Of a stretch of 64,000 nucleotides of DNA, positions 47,213 to 59,230 are shown one piece after another. Made by a program: the position numbers and the translations under genes. Source of the stretch: Hordeum vulgare subsp. vulgare. Taxonomy: Eukaryota > Streptophyta > Magnoliopsida > Poales > Poaceae. The notes beneath the pieces were generated by a model. The model had not been told where the DNA came from, made no database searches, and was given only the letters and a program-made list of their open reading frames with translations. The DNA lies in the NCBI RefSeq assembly GCF_904849725.1, contig NC_058520.1, positions 320,489,186 through 320,553,185 on the forward strand, in the 5' to 3' direction. Numbering within the stretch: position 1 is the stretch's first letter; every line of letters begins with the position of its first letter.

Positions 47213-47520
47213 AAGGAAAAGTTACGAAATAAAGATGGCGCAGTAAGAAAAGATCGCCACGTCCATGGGTTGTCAAGAAAAAATAGGAGCCTACGTGCAT
47301 GAAAACTCCACGATGTATTGCGTAATAAAGATGGTGCAGTAAAAAAGGATCTGCCACGTCCATGGGTAGTAAAAGAAATAGGAGCCTACACGCATGAAAA
47401 CTCCACGATAGATGAAAAAGGAAAAAGCAATCCACGAATAGAGACCTGCACAGATTAAAACTCCATGATGTCCACCGGTAGTAAAAAAAAATACATCAAA
47501 CTGCATGATAGATAAAAAAG
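47213..47520. repeat. Imperfect tandem repeat, unit about 105 bp
   Basis: Copies begin at about 47,220 and 47,325, each reading taataaagatgg-gcagtaa...ccacgtccatggg...aggagcctac...catgaaaactccacgat. A third, more degenerate copy runs to about 47,520. It lies within the outer Helitron body. Confidence 0.65.
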
Positions 47521-49297
47521 GAAAAAAAGATCCAGGTGGATAAAAATATTCCATGGCGATCTACTAGAAGGCAGGTACGCCCTTGCCAACCAGATTACAG
47601 ATAGAAAAAAATTGCAGATTCAAAAAATCAAAGATTGCTTTGGACTCCTCTGCATGCATGGTAGCTGCCTTCTCCTTAGAAAATGGGAGTTTAGTGGTTA
47701 CGGACATGGAGCCGATCTAGATTGACAAGGAGACATGACGGACGGTACCATGCCTTCTCGGATGACCACTAGCTTGGGAAAATCAATGACGAATCCTGCA
47801 TGTATTACTGGACTTGAACAGGACTCCATGTTTTGTCTCCTAAACTTAATCCTGTGAGCACGAGCATTCATGGAATCCCGTGAGCATATTAACCTATTTT
47901 TTCTTCACGTAAGTGCATTAACAAAGGAGAATCCATATCAAGTTGTGATGCATCAAACGAATATGAGTTGATCGCTTCCCCTCACTTGGCCCTTGCCATA
48001 GTTCTATGCACTGTTTTACATTGAATTAATTGATGTCGCTATTATGATACAATGTGTAAGTTTCACGACAGAAAATATCAATATATATCTTTTCCTTAAC
48101 TATCATAATTAATTTATGGTTTGAAGTGAAGGCAGGTAAAGCTTATTATTTCCTGACCTAATGATGTGGTATGAGATTGTGCAGCTTAAATTTAGTTTTA
48201 TGGCCATATTTATTATCTGAATACATCTATGACTGTTGTCGGCATCGGGCATCTACAATACAAGTTTCAGAACAAGCATTTCTACTGTAAGATATTTGGT
48301 GGTAGGAACAAATAAAAATGCAAGTTGGTGATGGACTGATAATCATTTACATGGTCGGTTCGGTTGCGTGATATCTCACGTCTGTCATCTCAATCACATA
48401 ATTGCATGTAGTATTTTTTACACCACATGATGCCAATAGATGGCTCACATATATTGATGCATGTAATTATTCATCATATTCACACATGTAACAATATGTG
48501 CTCTTATGTATGCCCTATGAATGCCTAACAATGATTTATTACTAATGATAGAAGCCCTTCTCAGTATATCATGTTACGGCATGAAAATACCTTAAAATCT
48601 CAGGTTCCCAAATAAATCATAAAATTGGACAAAATATACAAGACACCTATCTATCTAGGTTATCTAATGGCCAAATCACATGCATATATATACAACGTGA
48701 CCAATGTCTTAGATTTCATATACATATTAGTGCTAAAAAATAAGTACATAGATTCAATTTAATGAAAGGAACATACTGTGAGGCATGTATTTGATGTACA
48801 ACACATGCAGTTGTGATTTTCTACACTTCAATGTCCATACATTTGCATCTAGCTTATAATCTATATTTTGTTATTTTACTAGTTATTTCTTGGATTTTAC
48901 TAGCCTTAACCACATTTTTAGACAAGGATCACTTGGCCTGAACTTAGCTATGTCAAAGTTAGATATGATAGAACCAACTTTAAGTAGGCATGCATCTGTA
49001 CATGTCCAATAAAAATACAAAATAAATACAATAGAAAGACAAGAAATACATCACTATACATAGTACTGAGAATATATTCAGCTACTAGGATAATAATATT
49101 CAAATCAACGTGACGGATCTATCAAATCAAAAAAATTCTACAAGAACGTATCACTAGGATACAATTTTGTGAATGCATATGATTATTTATTATCCTTCCA
49201 TGGACCGATAAAACTTTGTGGCACCAAAATTTCAAAAAATGAATTATCGCATTTTCATACACATCAAATACAATGTTCTGGCCATTCAATTGCTAAC
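47521..49297. other. AT-rich non-coding body of the outer Helitron
   Basis: About 1.8 kb with no ORF of interest, no protein motif and no clear repeat structure. Likely captured or filler DNA of the Helitron. Confidence 0.4.
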
Positions 49298-49299
49298 CT

Positions 49300-49311
49300 G
49301 TGCAAGTGCAC
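49300..49311 (+). other. Helitron 3' terminal hairpin (outer)
   Basis: GTGCA-AG-TGCAC palindrome, 10 nt before the terminal CTAG at 49,322-49,325. Confidence 0.6.
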
Positions 49312-49325
49312 GAGTTGTCGACTAG

Positions 49326-50948
49326 TAGTACTAATGATGGTTGCACTAATCATGATAAAACAATTTCTTATAAGCATGTCAATTTTTGTGGAGTGCATAG
49401 AGTTTGTGAAGACATGCCTAAAATGGAAGATAAATTTTGTAAGAGGCATAAGTATTTAGAAACTAAATGGTTGCAAGAGAGGCTATATGTTTGTGCTGAA
49501 AGAATTAATATTTCTCGACATCCTTGTGAACTTTGCAATGAAAGTGGTCATTTTAATTTCCAATCTGGATTATTTCATAATCGAATTGTGTCCAAAAATT
49601 GTGATAACCTCATTACCCTTGAGCATCATGATGAACTTAGTCTATTTCGGGGGTATGAAGAAATGAAACATAAAGCTAAGGATGTTCCAGCTTGGATTCT
49701 CATGAAAATGATTGATTTTAATCTAAACGAAATCTATATGTACAGCGTGGTAAATTGCATTGAGAATTCTTATATTAAAAATTACTTAAAGACAAGAAAA
49801 CAAATAGAAGATAAAGAGAATACTAATACAGGGGAAGAGGTTTCCCAATATCCTCCTATTTGTTCAAATAGAATACAAATAGAAGACGAGGAGGAGCTTT
49901 TTATTCAACCAACCTCTTCAAAAAGAAGCTTGTAGGAATCAAATAAACCCACACATAATGCAGTAAAGAAGAAGAAAATAGAAGGAAAAGTAATGGTAAA
50001 GAGGTATCTCTCCCAAATAATATTGCTCGCATTATTGACATGCCTCATGGGAATGAATCAAAAATTATTGTGGAAGATGATACACTTGAGGATAATTTTG
50101 TTATGCGCATTGCTTGTTGTGATAATTATAATTGGGAAGATAATGACACTTCTTATAATCTTGAAAATATTTATGGCACCAACTTGGAGGATGATGATAA
50201 TAATTGCTATACTATTGGTGCTATTCTTACTATTAAAGATGAGAGTGATTATGTTTATGATATACAAATCCACAAGCTTGGGGATGCTATGTTTGATAAA
50301 AATGACATGTTTGAGAATTTATTTGTTGGAATTAATGTTTTTCCAAAGCTTGGGGATGCTATGCTTAATGAAGATGATCTTTTTATTCCCCCTACTTTGA
50401 ATGATCAAATTTGTTATAATGATTGCATGCCTCCTACTTATGATGATTATTGTGATGATACTTATGCAATGAAATAGTGTGATGATTACTATTATGATAC
50501 TTGTCATAATTATGAATATCCTTTTACTGAATATTACTCTTTTAATGGGGAACCAATTTGTAGTATTCGATTCTTTTATGATACTCCCACTATTAGTCAT
50601 GAGAAGAAATTTTCTTGTGTGGAGAGTAGTAAAATATCTATGCTTGTATATCATGAAAATAATGCTTTATGTGCTGGTTATATTGTGAAATTCCTTCATG
50701 ATGCTACTGAAAATTATTATGGGGGAGGAACATATGCTTGTAGGAACTGCACTAATATCAAGTTTCCTCTCCATGTGTTCAATGTTTTGAGGTTATTCTT
50801 GTTTTGCCTTCTTATGCTAGTTCATTCTTGCTCCCATAAATTGTTTGCTCACAAAACCCCTATGCATAGGAATTGGGTTAGACTTAAATGTGCTTGTCAT
50901 GAGATTCATGATGCTCTTTTGCATGTTATAATTATTATTTTTATGTGA
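49326..50948 (+). pseudogene. Sabrina-like gag-related ORF
   Basis: Frame 1 to 49,935 encodes a Cys-rich block (CKRHKYLETKWLQERLYVC, HPCELCNESGHFNFQ) with a CxxC...GH pattern like a modified zinc knuckle, then an acidic/basic tail. A frameshift in 49,936-50,039 moves reading to frame 3, which is open from 50,040 to 50,948 except for one TAG at 50,476-50,478. The second half is strongly acidic (repeated Asp, Asn, Tyr), repeats the peptide KLGDAMF/KLGDAML twice, and ends MHRNWVRLKCACHEIHDAL...IFM. No protease, RT or integrase follows. This is the typical coding part of the abundant non-autonomous Triticeae Gypsy families; its exact role (capsid-like or accessory) is not established. Confidence 0.6.
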
Positions 50949-51000
50949 GCATCATTGAAATCATAATGCTTAGCTAAAAGGCTTTAAAGAAAAGCGCTTC

Positions 51001-51016
51001 TTGGGCGACAACCCAA
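51001..51016 (+). other. Short hairpin after gag-like stop codon
   Basis: TTGGG-cgacaa-CCCAA lies 52 nt after the TGA at 50,946-50,948. An equivalent hairpin, TTGGG-aggcaa-CCCAA on the minus strand, lies 47 nt after the protease ORF stop of the element at the right edge (63,348-63,333). Conserved spacing and structure suggest an RNA signal. Confidence 0.5.
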
Positions 51017-53912
51017 CACTTTTACTTTCTATTTTTTGGTGTTCACATGATTAAGCTAATGTAGTAATAATGTTTTATGCCTTTTATTTCAATAAAGTGC
51101 CAAGTAAAGCCTTTGGGATAGTGTGGATGATAGTTGACTTGATTCTGTGCAAAAACAGAAACATTGTCTCTCAGTCCAGGAATTTTGTAAATTCACTTGA
51201 ACCTGCTTTTGATCTGAATATTTTTACACATGATTGATATACAAATTTGATGGATTTTTCTATTTATTCAGAATTGTTAGAGACAGGGAAGTATGGTTAC
51301 ACTACAGATCTTCATAGATTGTTCTGTTTTTGACAGATTCTGTTTGCATGCATAGTTTGCTTGTTTTAGTGTTCACATAGCTTATATTCAGTGATATAAA
51401 TTATGGGAATAGTATAATACAATAGATATCATGTGGGAAAAATTATGAATCTTGTCTTGACAGTACCTAAGTGAATGATCATTATTTATTATACTAACCC
51501 ATCTCACGAAGTTCCGTCAAGTTTTGTGTGATAAAACTTTTCAAGTTTTGGGTGAGATACCGATATGAGGAGAATAAGGCGTGACAAGAACCTAAGCTTG
51601 GGGATGCCCAAGGAACCCCCAAGGTAATATACAAGTAAGACTCAAGCACCTAAGCTTGGGGATGTCCCGGAAGGCATCCCCTCTTTCATCTTCAACATTA
51701 TCGGTATATCTTACTTGGAGCTATATTTATATTCTTCACATAATATGAGTTTTTCTTGAAGCTTAATTTTATTTTGTTTTTATATGTTAGGTGTTATTTA
51801 TAATCTTGTTTTTCAATAAAGTTCCAAGAATTGCATTAGGATGCTTGCATTGCATGCTTTGATTGGTGCTGTGTGAAAATAGAAACTAGTGTTGTAGTGT
51901 TTGAATTTTCATATTTTACTCGAACATGAAAAGTTTCTGAATTTTAATAATTTTTTGAGTTACATAAGTACACTTTTTTCATAAATTTCAACAGACTGTT
52001 CTTTTTGGACAGATTGTTGTCATAGTTTTGTTATCTACTTATCCTATAGTTTCCATAGCCTATATTGATAGATATAAATTGTGGAAATGATAGTAAACAG
52101 TAGATGATGTTTGCAGTTATTATGCAACTTATCTTGGCAGTACATAAAGAGTTGATTTATTATTATTTGCACTAACCTATCTCACGAGTTCTTTTCAAGT
52201 TTTGTGTGGATGAAGTTTTTTAGAATAGGTGAAACCGGGATACGAGAGGATTGAACAAAATACAAAAGCTCAATCTTGGGGATGCCCAAGGCACCACAAG
52301 TAAATATTTAGAGAACTCTCAAGCATCTAAACTTGGGGATGCTACGCATCCCACCTCTCTTCGTCAACTATCGGTTAGCCTATGTTGAGCCTAAATTTTT
52401 ATTCATTCTCATGATGCGTCCTATTCTTGGAGTGCTATTTTAATTTTGCTTGTTGTTTAAATAAAATACCCAGATCTGAAAATCCATATTAAGAGAGAGA
52501 AAGAAAGTCCTCACATAGCTACTTAATTTTTTGACTACTCATTGATCTTCACTTATATGTTTTGGAGTAGTTTTGTCATTTACTTTCGTGCTTCACTTAT
52601 ATCCGATGAGTAAATGGTTGAATGAATTGAATATCATAGATCTGAAATTAAATATGCTTCATATACTTATCCCATGGGGAGTAATGACTTCACACATGAT
52701 AAGTATAGGTGGTAAAATTTATTGAAAGTTAGCAAACACCGCATTGGTCACTTGAACAATTCATGAAATAATATTGAAGGAAGAGAGATTCCACATATAA
52801 ATATACTATCTTGGACATCTTCTATGTTTGTGAGCTCAATAATTATTTTTAAACTCGAGTAAATTAGTTAAAATTTGACAAGGAAGACAACTTAATGAAT
52901 TATGTTTGGGTATATTTGTATAGAAGTTATATTGTTATGGATCCTCCAACATGTGGTGCTTGCTTCCACCTCATACTAGCCAAAACTTCCGCATCAAGTA
53001 GAAATACTACTTGTGCATCCAAACACTCTTAAACCAGTTTTGCCATGAGATTCCACTATACCTACCTATGGATTGATTATGATCCTTCAAGTAAGTTGTC
53101 GTCGGTGCAAAAAGCAATAAAAATTTCTCCTAAATATGTATGATCTTTTATTGTAAGGGAAAATAAGCGTTGTACAAACTTGTGATGGTAAAGAAATAAA
53201 AGCGACAGACTGCATAATAAAGGTTGCTACCACAAAGGGAAATACAATGTGACGTTCCTTTGCATTAAGGGTTTGCAATTCCAAAAACAAAAAGCGCATG
53301 ACAACCTCTGCTTCCCTCTACGAAGGGCCTATATTTTATTTTCTAGTACTTACCTTTATGCAAGAGTCATAGTGATCTTCATCACTTCCTATATTTCGCA
53401 TTTTTCTCTTGGCAAGCATCATGTGTTAGGGAATGATATATACATATATATCCACTCAAATATATTTGATCAGGAATTATTATTATTAACAATTATCTAT
53501 ATGATAAATAAGTTGGGAGGCGAAACATTAAGGCCCTATCTTTCTCTATGTTCGATGGATGCTATTTGTTCTTAAAATATGCTTTGAGTGTCAATAATCA
53601 TGGAAGACTATATGATAGTTGAGTATGTGGAATTTGCTAAATCAAATCTCTTACATAGACCCTTCCTCAAAATAAGATGAATTGCAATTGTTCGATGACT
53701 AGGATTATGGTTTGTTAGTTTTCAAGAAACTTTTTGGTCTATACTTTAACATGTGAATAGCTTGTTACTTGATCATGGGAAGTTTTATGAGATGAGCTAC
53801 TATTTATGGTTTATATTGATGCTAGAAAAAGTGATCGGAGGTATCATTGATAAAACTTGTGCACTTGCTAGCATTCACACTTCATAAATTATTTCTTTTA
53901 TCATTTATCTAC
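51017..53912 (+). other. AT-rich 3' non-coding region with CTTGGGGATGC motifs
   Basis: About 2.9 kb without a gene. CTTGGGGATG recurs at about 51,596, 51,656, 52,274 and 52,331, several times followed by a complementary GGCATCCCC/CATCCC, so that local hairpins can form (for example gggatg-ctacg-catccc near 52,334). The same motif occurs twice inside the ORF (50,276; 50,349) and just before the LTR. Confidence 0.55.
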
Positions 53913-53945
53913 TCGAGGACGAGCAGGAATTAAGCTTGAGGATGC
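53913..53945 (+). promoter_or_regulatory. Polypurine tract region before LTR
   Basis: A purine-rich stretch (ctcgaggacgagcaggaatt, then aagcttgaggatgc) ends at the LTR start. The same arrangement occurs on the minus strand at 60,741-60,780, so it is the plus-strand priming region of these families. Confidence 0.65.
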
Positions 53946-55195
53946 TGATACGTCTCCAATGTATATATAATTTATGAAGTATTCATTCCATGTTTACAAT
54001 ATTTTTTTATGATTTTGTTATGATTTGATTAGAACTAACCCGGACTGGCGTTGTTTTCAGCAGAACAACCGTGGTGTTGTTTTTGTGCAAAATAAAAGTT
54101 CTCGGAATGAGCTCAAAATTTATGAAGAATTTTTTTGGAAAATATAAAAGATACTGGCGAAAGAATCGATCGGAGGGGATCCACCACCTAGCCACAAGCC
54201 AGGAGCGTCCCCGAGGGTGCCCCCTGTCTTGTGGGCCCGTCGGGCACCGCCTTGACGTGAGACCGACGCCAAAAATTCCTACAAATCAAGAAACATCCAA
54301 AAAGAAATATAGATCTGGAGTTCCACCGCCGCAACCCTCCAGAGTTATGAAAAATCAGTCGGGAGCCCGTTTCGGCACCCTGCCCGAGGGGAAACCATCA
54401 CTGAAGGCCATCTTCATCATCCCAGTGGTCTCCATGACGAGGAGGGAGTAGTTAACCCTCGGGGCTGAGGGTATGCACTGGTAGATATGTGTTTGATCTC
54501 TCTCTCTCTCTCTCTCGTGTTCTTGTGATGGCATGATCTTGATGTATCGCGAGCTTTATTAATATAGATGAATCATATGGAGTTTTCCCCTCTCTATGTT
54601 CTTGTGATGAATTGAGTTTTCCCTTTGAACGTTTCTTATTGGATTGAATTTTTAAGGATTTGAGAACACTTGATTTATGTCTTGCGATGGGATATCCGTG
54701 GTGACAATGGGGTGTTCTTTGCTATTTGCGACTTTGGAGTGAACTCGTTTTCGCACGTGAGGGATTTATATATGATTCCACCATGTTAGTATTGTTGGGA
54801 TAACTTGCACTAGTGAAAGTATGGACCCTAGGACTTGTTTCCAAGAATTTATACAACTTTTTGCTCGCTCTTTACTATTTGTTACCTTGCTGTTTTTATA
54901 TTTTCAAATTACAAAAACCTATATCTACCATCCATATTGCACTTGTATCACCATCTCTTCGCCGAACTAGTGCACCTATACAATTTACCATTGTATTGGG
55001 TATGTTGGGGACACAAGAGACTCTTTGTTATTTGATTGCAGGGTTGCTTGAGAGAGACCATCTTCATCCTACGCCTCCCACGGATTCATGAACCTTAGGT
55101 CATCCACTTGAGGGAAACTTTCTATTGTCCTACAAAACCATGTGCTTGGAGGCCCAACAGAAGTCTACAAGAAGAAAGTTGTGTAGTAGACATCA
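53946..55195 (+). repeat. Gypsy LTR of a second TGATACGTCTCC family
   Basis: TGATACGTCTCCAATGTATA...GTAGACATCA, 1,250 bp. After the first 20-60 bases it does not resemble the LTR at 43,749; landmarks are cttcgccgaactagtgcacc (54,958) and cttggaggcccaaca (55,147). It includes a CT dinucleotide run at about 54,498-54,516. It lies at the 3' end of the Sabrina-like internal region, which makes the element chimeric or nested. Confidence 0.7.
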
Positions 55196-56008
55196 AGGCC
55201 GAGTGCCCAAAAGATGTAATTTATGAGTGAGCGTACTATAATGCATCATATGAGAGTTAAACTCTTGTGCTTTTATGATGTCACTGCTTTGCATGGTATC
55301 TCATGCTTTATTTTGTTTATTTTGACTCCCGTGTTGCCGTTTTAATATGAAAGTTACGAGTCGTCAGCTTCATCCCGCTTGTAGATGCTACAAGGGGTGT
55401 TTCGACCTTCGCACTGTGACCCTTAGCCGATGTCTTGGTGCCCGGAGGAGGTAGTGTGTAAGGGAAACTAGGTAATCAGATTATGTGGCTTTAGTGCTTT
55501 CACTTAGCCATTATATGGCTTAGTGTTTTGTGATGTTCGGGTATGCCGAGGTTGAAACCATTATCACTTGGTTTGTGTGAATACAAAACTTTCGTATAAC
55601 ACGGCATAACCTCCGTTGATGTTTAGTTTAACACTTGTCACCGGATCACCAACCAGTTCTCTCTTATTATGACGATCAATTTTCGGTTTTCTCCACTGAG
55701 GTACTTAACCAGGCGAGCTAGAAGTACAATTGCAGTGGTTCTCCCTTTATGTCCAATCCGAACATGCGGAACGTAAGAGGGTAAACACAGGAGCTCGGCA
55801 ACCCAACTATTGACCCCAAGACATAATTCGGGACCAATTCATATAATGCAATATCCGAGATGCCGAGCACATAAGATAAAAATAGTGCCGAAATGATGCT
55901 TGGGGCGAGTTCTATAGTCGAGCCCCTAGTTGAATAGCTCACCGCATCTAAGGAAAATATATACCGAACTAGTTTTTTTCAGCGTCGAAGAGCGGAAAAA
56001 GGTTATGC
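55196..56008 (+). pseudogene. End of a Tat aORF and its downstream spacer
   Basis: Starts within the last aORF exon (SAKDVIYE-type ending, codons K-D-V-I-Y-E then TGA at about 55,229) and continues with the spacer matched at 5,685-6,290 (for example cccaactattgaccccaaga). This is another Tat-like element fragment, plus strand relative to the aORF. Both ends are cut: by the LTR at 55,195 and by an Angela insertion at 56,009. Confidence 0.6.
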
Positions 56009-57768
56009 TGTTGGAAATATGCCCTAGAGGTAATGATGAAATAGTTATTATTATATTTCATGTTTTAAGATAATCGTTTATTATCCGTGCTATAATTGTA
56101 TTGAATGAAATCATAGATACATGCGTGGATATATAGACAAAACAATGTCCCTAGTAAGCCTCTAGTTTACTAGCTAGTTGATCAAGGATGGTTACGGTTT
56201 TCTGACCATATGCAAGTGTTGTCACTTCAGGACTGGATCACCTCATTAGGAGAATGATGTGATGGACAAGACCCAAACTATGAACATAGCATGTGATCGT
56301 GTCATTTTGTTGCTATTGTTTTCTGTGTGTCAAGTATTCATTCCTATGACCATGAGATCATGTAACTCACTGACATCGGAGGAATACCTTGTGTGTATCA
56401 AACGTCAAAACGTCAATGGGTGACTATAAAGGTGCTCTACAGGTATCTCCAAAGGTGTCCGTTGAGTTAGCATGGATCAAGACTGGGATTTGTCACTCCA
56501 TGTGACGGAGAGGTATCTCGGGGCCCACTCGGTAATACAACATCACATACAAACCTTCCAAGCAATGTGACTTAAGTGTTAGTCACGTGATCTTGTATTA
56601 CAGATCGAGTAAAGAGACTTGCCGGTAATGAAATTGAAATAGGTATAGGGATACCGACGATCAAATATCGGGCAAGTAACATACCAAAGGACAAAGGGAA
56701 TGTTATATGGGATTATATGAATCCTTGGCACAAAGGTTCAAACGATAAGATCTTCGTAGAATATGTAGGATCCAATATGGACATCCAGGTCCCGCAATTG
56801 GATATTGACCGGGAAGTGTCTCACGTCATGTCTGCATAGTTCTCGAACCCGCAGGGTCTGCACACTTAAGGTTCGATGACGTTTCGGTATAGTTGAGTTA
56901 TAGGTGTTGGTGAACGAAGGCTGTTTGGAGTCTCGGATGAGATAACGGACGACATGAGGGTTTCCGGAATGGTCCAAAAAGAAGATTGATATATAGGATG
57001 GTTTCATTTGGTCTCCGGAAAGATTTCGGACATTACACGCAGTGTCCCGGGAGTGATGAATGGGTTCCGGGTTTTCACCGGGAGGGGCCCACCCACCCGA
57101 GAGTGAGCCAATATTCCTAGGGTGGCGCACCATCCCTTAATGGCTGGTGAGGCCATCCCAAGTGGTCTATGGCGCTAGGAAAAGAAAACCAAAAGAAAAG
57201 AAAAGAAAAAGGAGGGAGCTGGGAAGGAAGAGGACTCCTCCTTCCCCAAACCGAATTGGAGTTGGAGTCCTCCTCCTCCTTTCGGCTGACGCCCTTGGGG
57301 CTCTCTTGAGCCCCAAGTCTAGCCCCTCCCCTCCTCCTATATATACTAGAGGTTTTAGGGTTTTTGAGACACAACTTTGCCACGTGCAACTCAAACCTCT
57401 ACTTCGTAGTTCTTCCTCTAGATCAGTTTTTTGCGGAGCTCGGGCGGAGCCCTGCAGGAATAGATCATCACCATCACCGACGCGCCGTCATGCTGCCGGA
57501 GAACTCATCGAGTTCCCCGTCTCTCTTGCTGGATCAAGAAGGCGGAGATCAACATCGAGCTGTACGTGTGCTGATCGGAACAGATCGTGGGACGATGGTG
57601 ATTTGAATCACGAAGGTGTACCACTACATCAACCACGTTTCTTAATGCTTCTCGCTTAGGGATCTACAAGGGTATGTCGATCCGATCTCCCTCTAGTAGA
57701 TGAACATTACCATGATAGGTCTTCGTGTGCGTAGAATTTTTTTTGTTTCCCATGCAACGTTCCCAATA
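56009..57768 (+). repeat. Angela 5' LTR (third copy)
   Basis: 1,760 bp. It diverges noticeably from the two LTRs of the 31,695 element, so it belongs to a separate, probably older insertion or subfamily. Confidence 0.92.
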
Positions 57769-59040
57769 GTGGCATCATGAGCTAGGTTCATGCGTAGATG
57801 TAATCTCTAGTAGAACACAAATGTTTTTGTGGGAATTGCTGTTCGATTTGCTGCCCTCCTTAGTATTTTTCTCGATTCGACGGTATTGTTGGATTGAAGC
57901 GGCCCGGACCAACATTACTCGTACGCTTACGAGAGACCGGTTTCATCGACTAACATGCAACTCGTTGCATAAAGATGACTGGCGGGTGCCTATTTCTTCA
58001 ACTTTAGTTGAATTGGATTTTACCGAGGCGGTCCTTGGAGAGAGGTTAAATAGCAATTTGCACATCTTCGTTGTGGTTTGTGCGTAAGTAAGATGCGATT
58101 ATACAGGATACCCATAACAGCCACGTAAAACATGCAACAACAAATTAGAGGACGTCTAACTTGTTTTTGCAGGGTATGCTTGTGATGTGATATGGCCAAA
58201 GACATGATGTGATATATTGGATGTATGAGATGATCATGTTGTAATAGTTAATATCGACTTGCACGTCGATGCTACGGCAACCGGCGGGAGCCATAGGGTT
58301 GTCTTTAAACTAACGTTTGTGTTTGGAGATGCGTTTACTATATTGCTAAGTTGTAGCTTTAGTAGTAATAGCATATATAGCACGACAACCTCGATGGTGG
58401 AACAACGAAGGAGATCATGATGATGGAGATCACGGTGTGGCGCCGATGACGATGAAGATCATGCCGGTGCTTTTAGTGATGGAGATAAAGAAGCACAAGA
58501 TCGTGGCCATATCATGTCACTTATGAATTGCATGTGATGTTAATCCTTTTATGCACCTTATCTTGATTAGAACGACGATAGCATTATAAGGTGATCCCTC
58601 ACTTAATGTCAAGATAAAATTATGTTCTCCCCGACTGTGCACTGTTGCAACAGTTCGTCATTTCGAGACACCACATGATGATTGGGTGTGATAGACTCAA
58701 CGTTCACATACAACGGGTGCAAAACAGTTGCACACACGGAACACTCGGGCTAAACTTGACGAGCCTAGCATGTGCAGACATGGCCTCGGAACACAAGAGA
58801 CCGAAAGGTCGAGCATGAATCGTATAGTGGATATGATTAGGATACAGATGTTTACCACTGAAACTACGCTCAACTCACGTGATGATCGGATTTGAGTTAG
58901 TGAATTTGGATCATGCCACACTCAAGTAACTAGAGGGATGTCTAATTGAGTGGGAGTTTATTAGTAATTTGATTAGTTAAACTCTAATTATCTTGAACAT
59001 AGTCCAAGTCCACTTTGCAATATTTTATGTTGTACATCAA

Positions 59041-59183
59041 TGGCTCACGCAGTAGCAACCCTGAATTTCAATACATTCCTAGAGAAAGCTAAGCTGAAAG
59101 ATGATGGTAGTAACTTTGTAGACTAGGATCGTAATCTTAGGCTCATCCTACAAGCTGCGAAAAAGAATTATGTCCTTGATGCT
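59041..59183 (+). pseudogene. Angela gag, first 48 codons
   Basis: MAHAVATLNFNTFLEKAKLK, DDGSNFVD-stop-DRNL and YVLDAC mark the gag N-terminus. The Trp codon after FVD is a TAG. The sequence breaks off at about 59,183 within the codons for VLNAALGDEP. Confidence 0.85.
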
Positions 59184-59230
59184 TGCTATGGCAACAAAAG
59201 TCCTTCCCCGGCAACGCTAGGAATTCTTCT
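59184..59230 (-). other. Remnant of Sabrina-like leader next to LTR
   Basis: On the minus strand the LTR end (AAGTAGCA) is followed by agaagaattcctagcgttgc and cggggaaggact, a decayed form of the TTGGCGCCGTTGCCGGGGA primer-binding region of these families. Only about 47 bp survive. Confidence 0.6.

Larger units (their letters stand above)
45408..49325 (+). mobile_element. Outer Helitron-like element
   Basis: 5' end TCTATACTTATACTAATTTG after a host A (45,407). The 3' end is CTAG (49,322-49,325) before a host T, with a short palindrome GTGCAAGTGCAC ending 10 nt upstream. These are the Helitron hallmarks: 5' TC, 3' hairpin plus CTRR, insertion between A and T, no target duplication. It carries no recognisable Rep/helicase gene, so it would be non-autonomous. 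Its body continues from 47,117 after the inner copy. Confidence 0.65.
56009..59183 (+). mobile_element. Angela Copia element, 3' truncated
   Basis: LTR 56,009-57,768 (TGTTGGAAATATG...TTCCCAATA, TATATATA at 57,339-57,346), primer-binding region from 57,769, leader to 59,040, then the first codons of gag. Everything from about 59,184 on (most of gag, pol, 3' LTR) is missing, replaced by Sabrina-like sequence. Confidence 0.9.

Noticed and set aside
47213..47520. Possible CRISPR-like array
   Set aside because: Units are about 105 bp, imperfect and contiguous without spacers, and the sequence is eukaryotic.
47172..47554. Minus-strand hydrophobic ORFs rich in Phe and Leu
   Set aside because: They are translations of the A-rich 105-bp tandem repeat; frame coherence comes from the repeat, not from protein conservation.
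50058..50654. Ile-rich minus-strand ORFs opposite the gag-like gene
   Set aside because: Shadow of the Asp/Asn-rich coding strand (GAT/AAT codons read as ATC/ATT in reverse).
54494..54518. CT dinucleotide run as a regulatory element
   Set aside because: A short microsatellite inside an LTR; nothing links it to a function.
43749..55195. The two TGATACGTCTCC LTRs as a normal pair of one element
   Set aside because: They match only at the start, differ in length and landmarks, and have no common target duplication.
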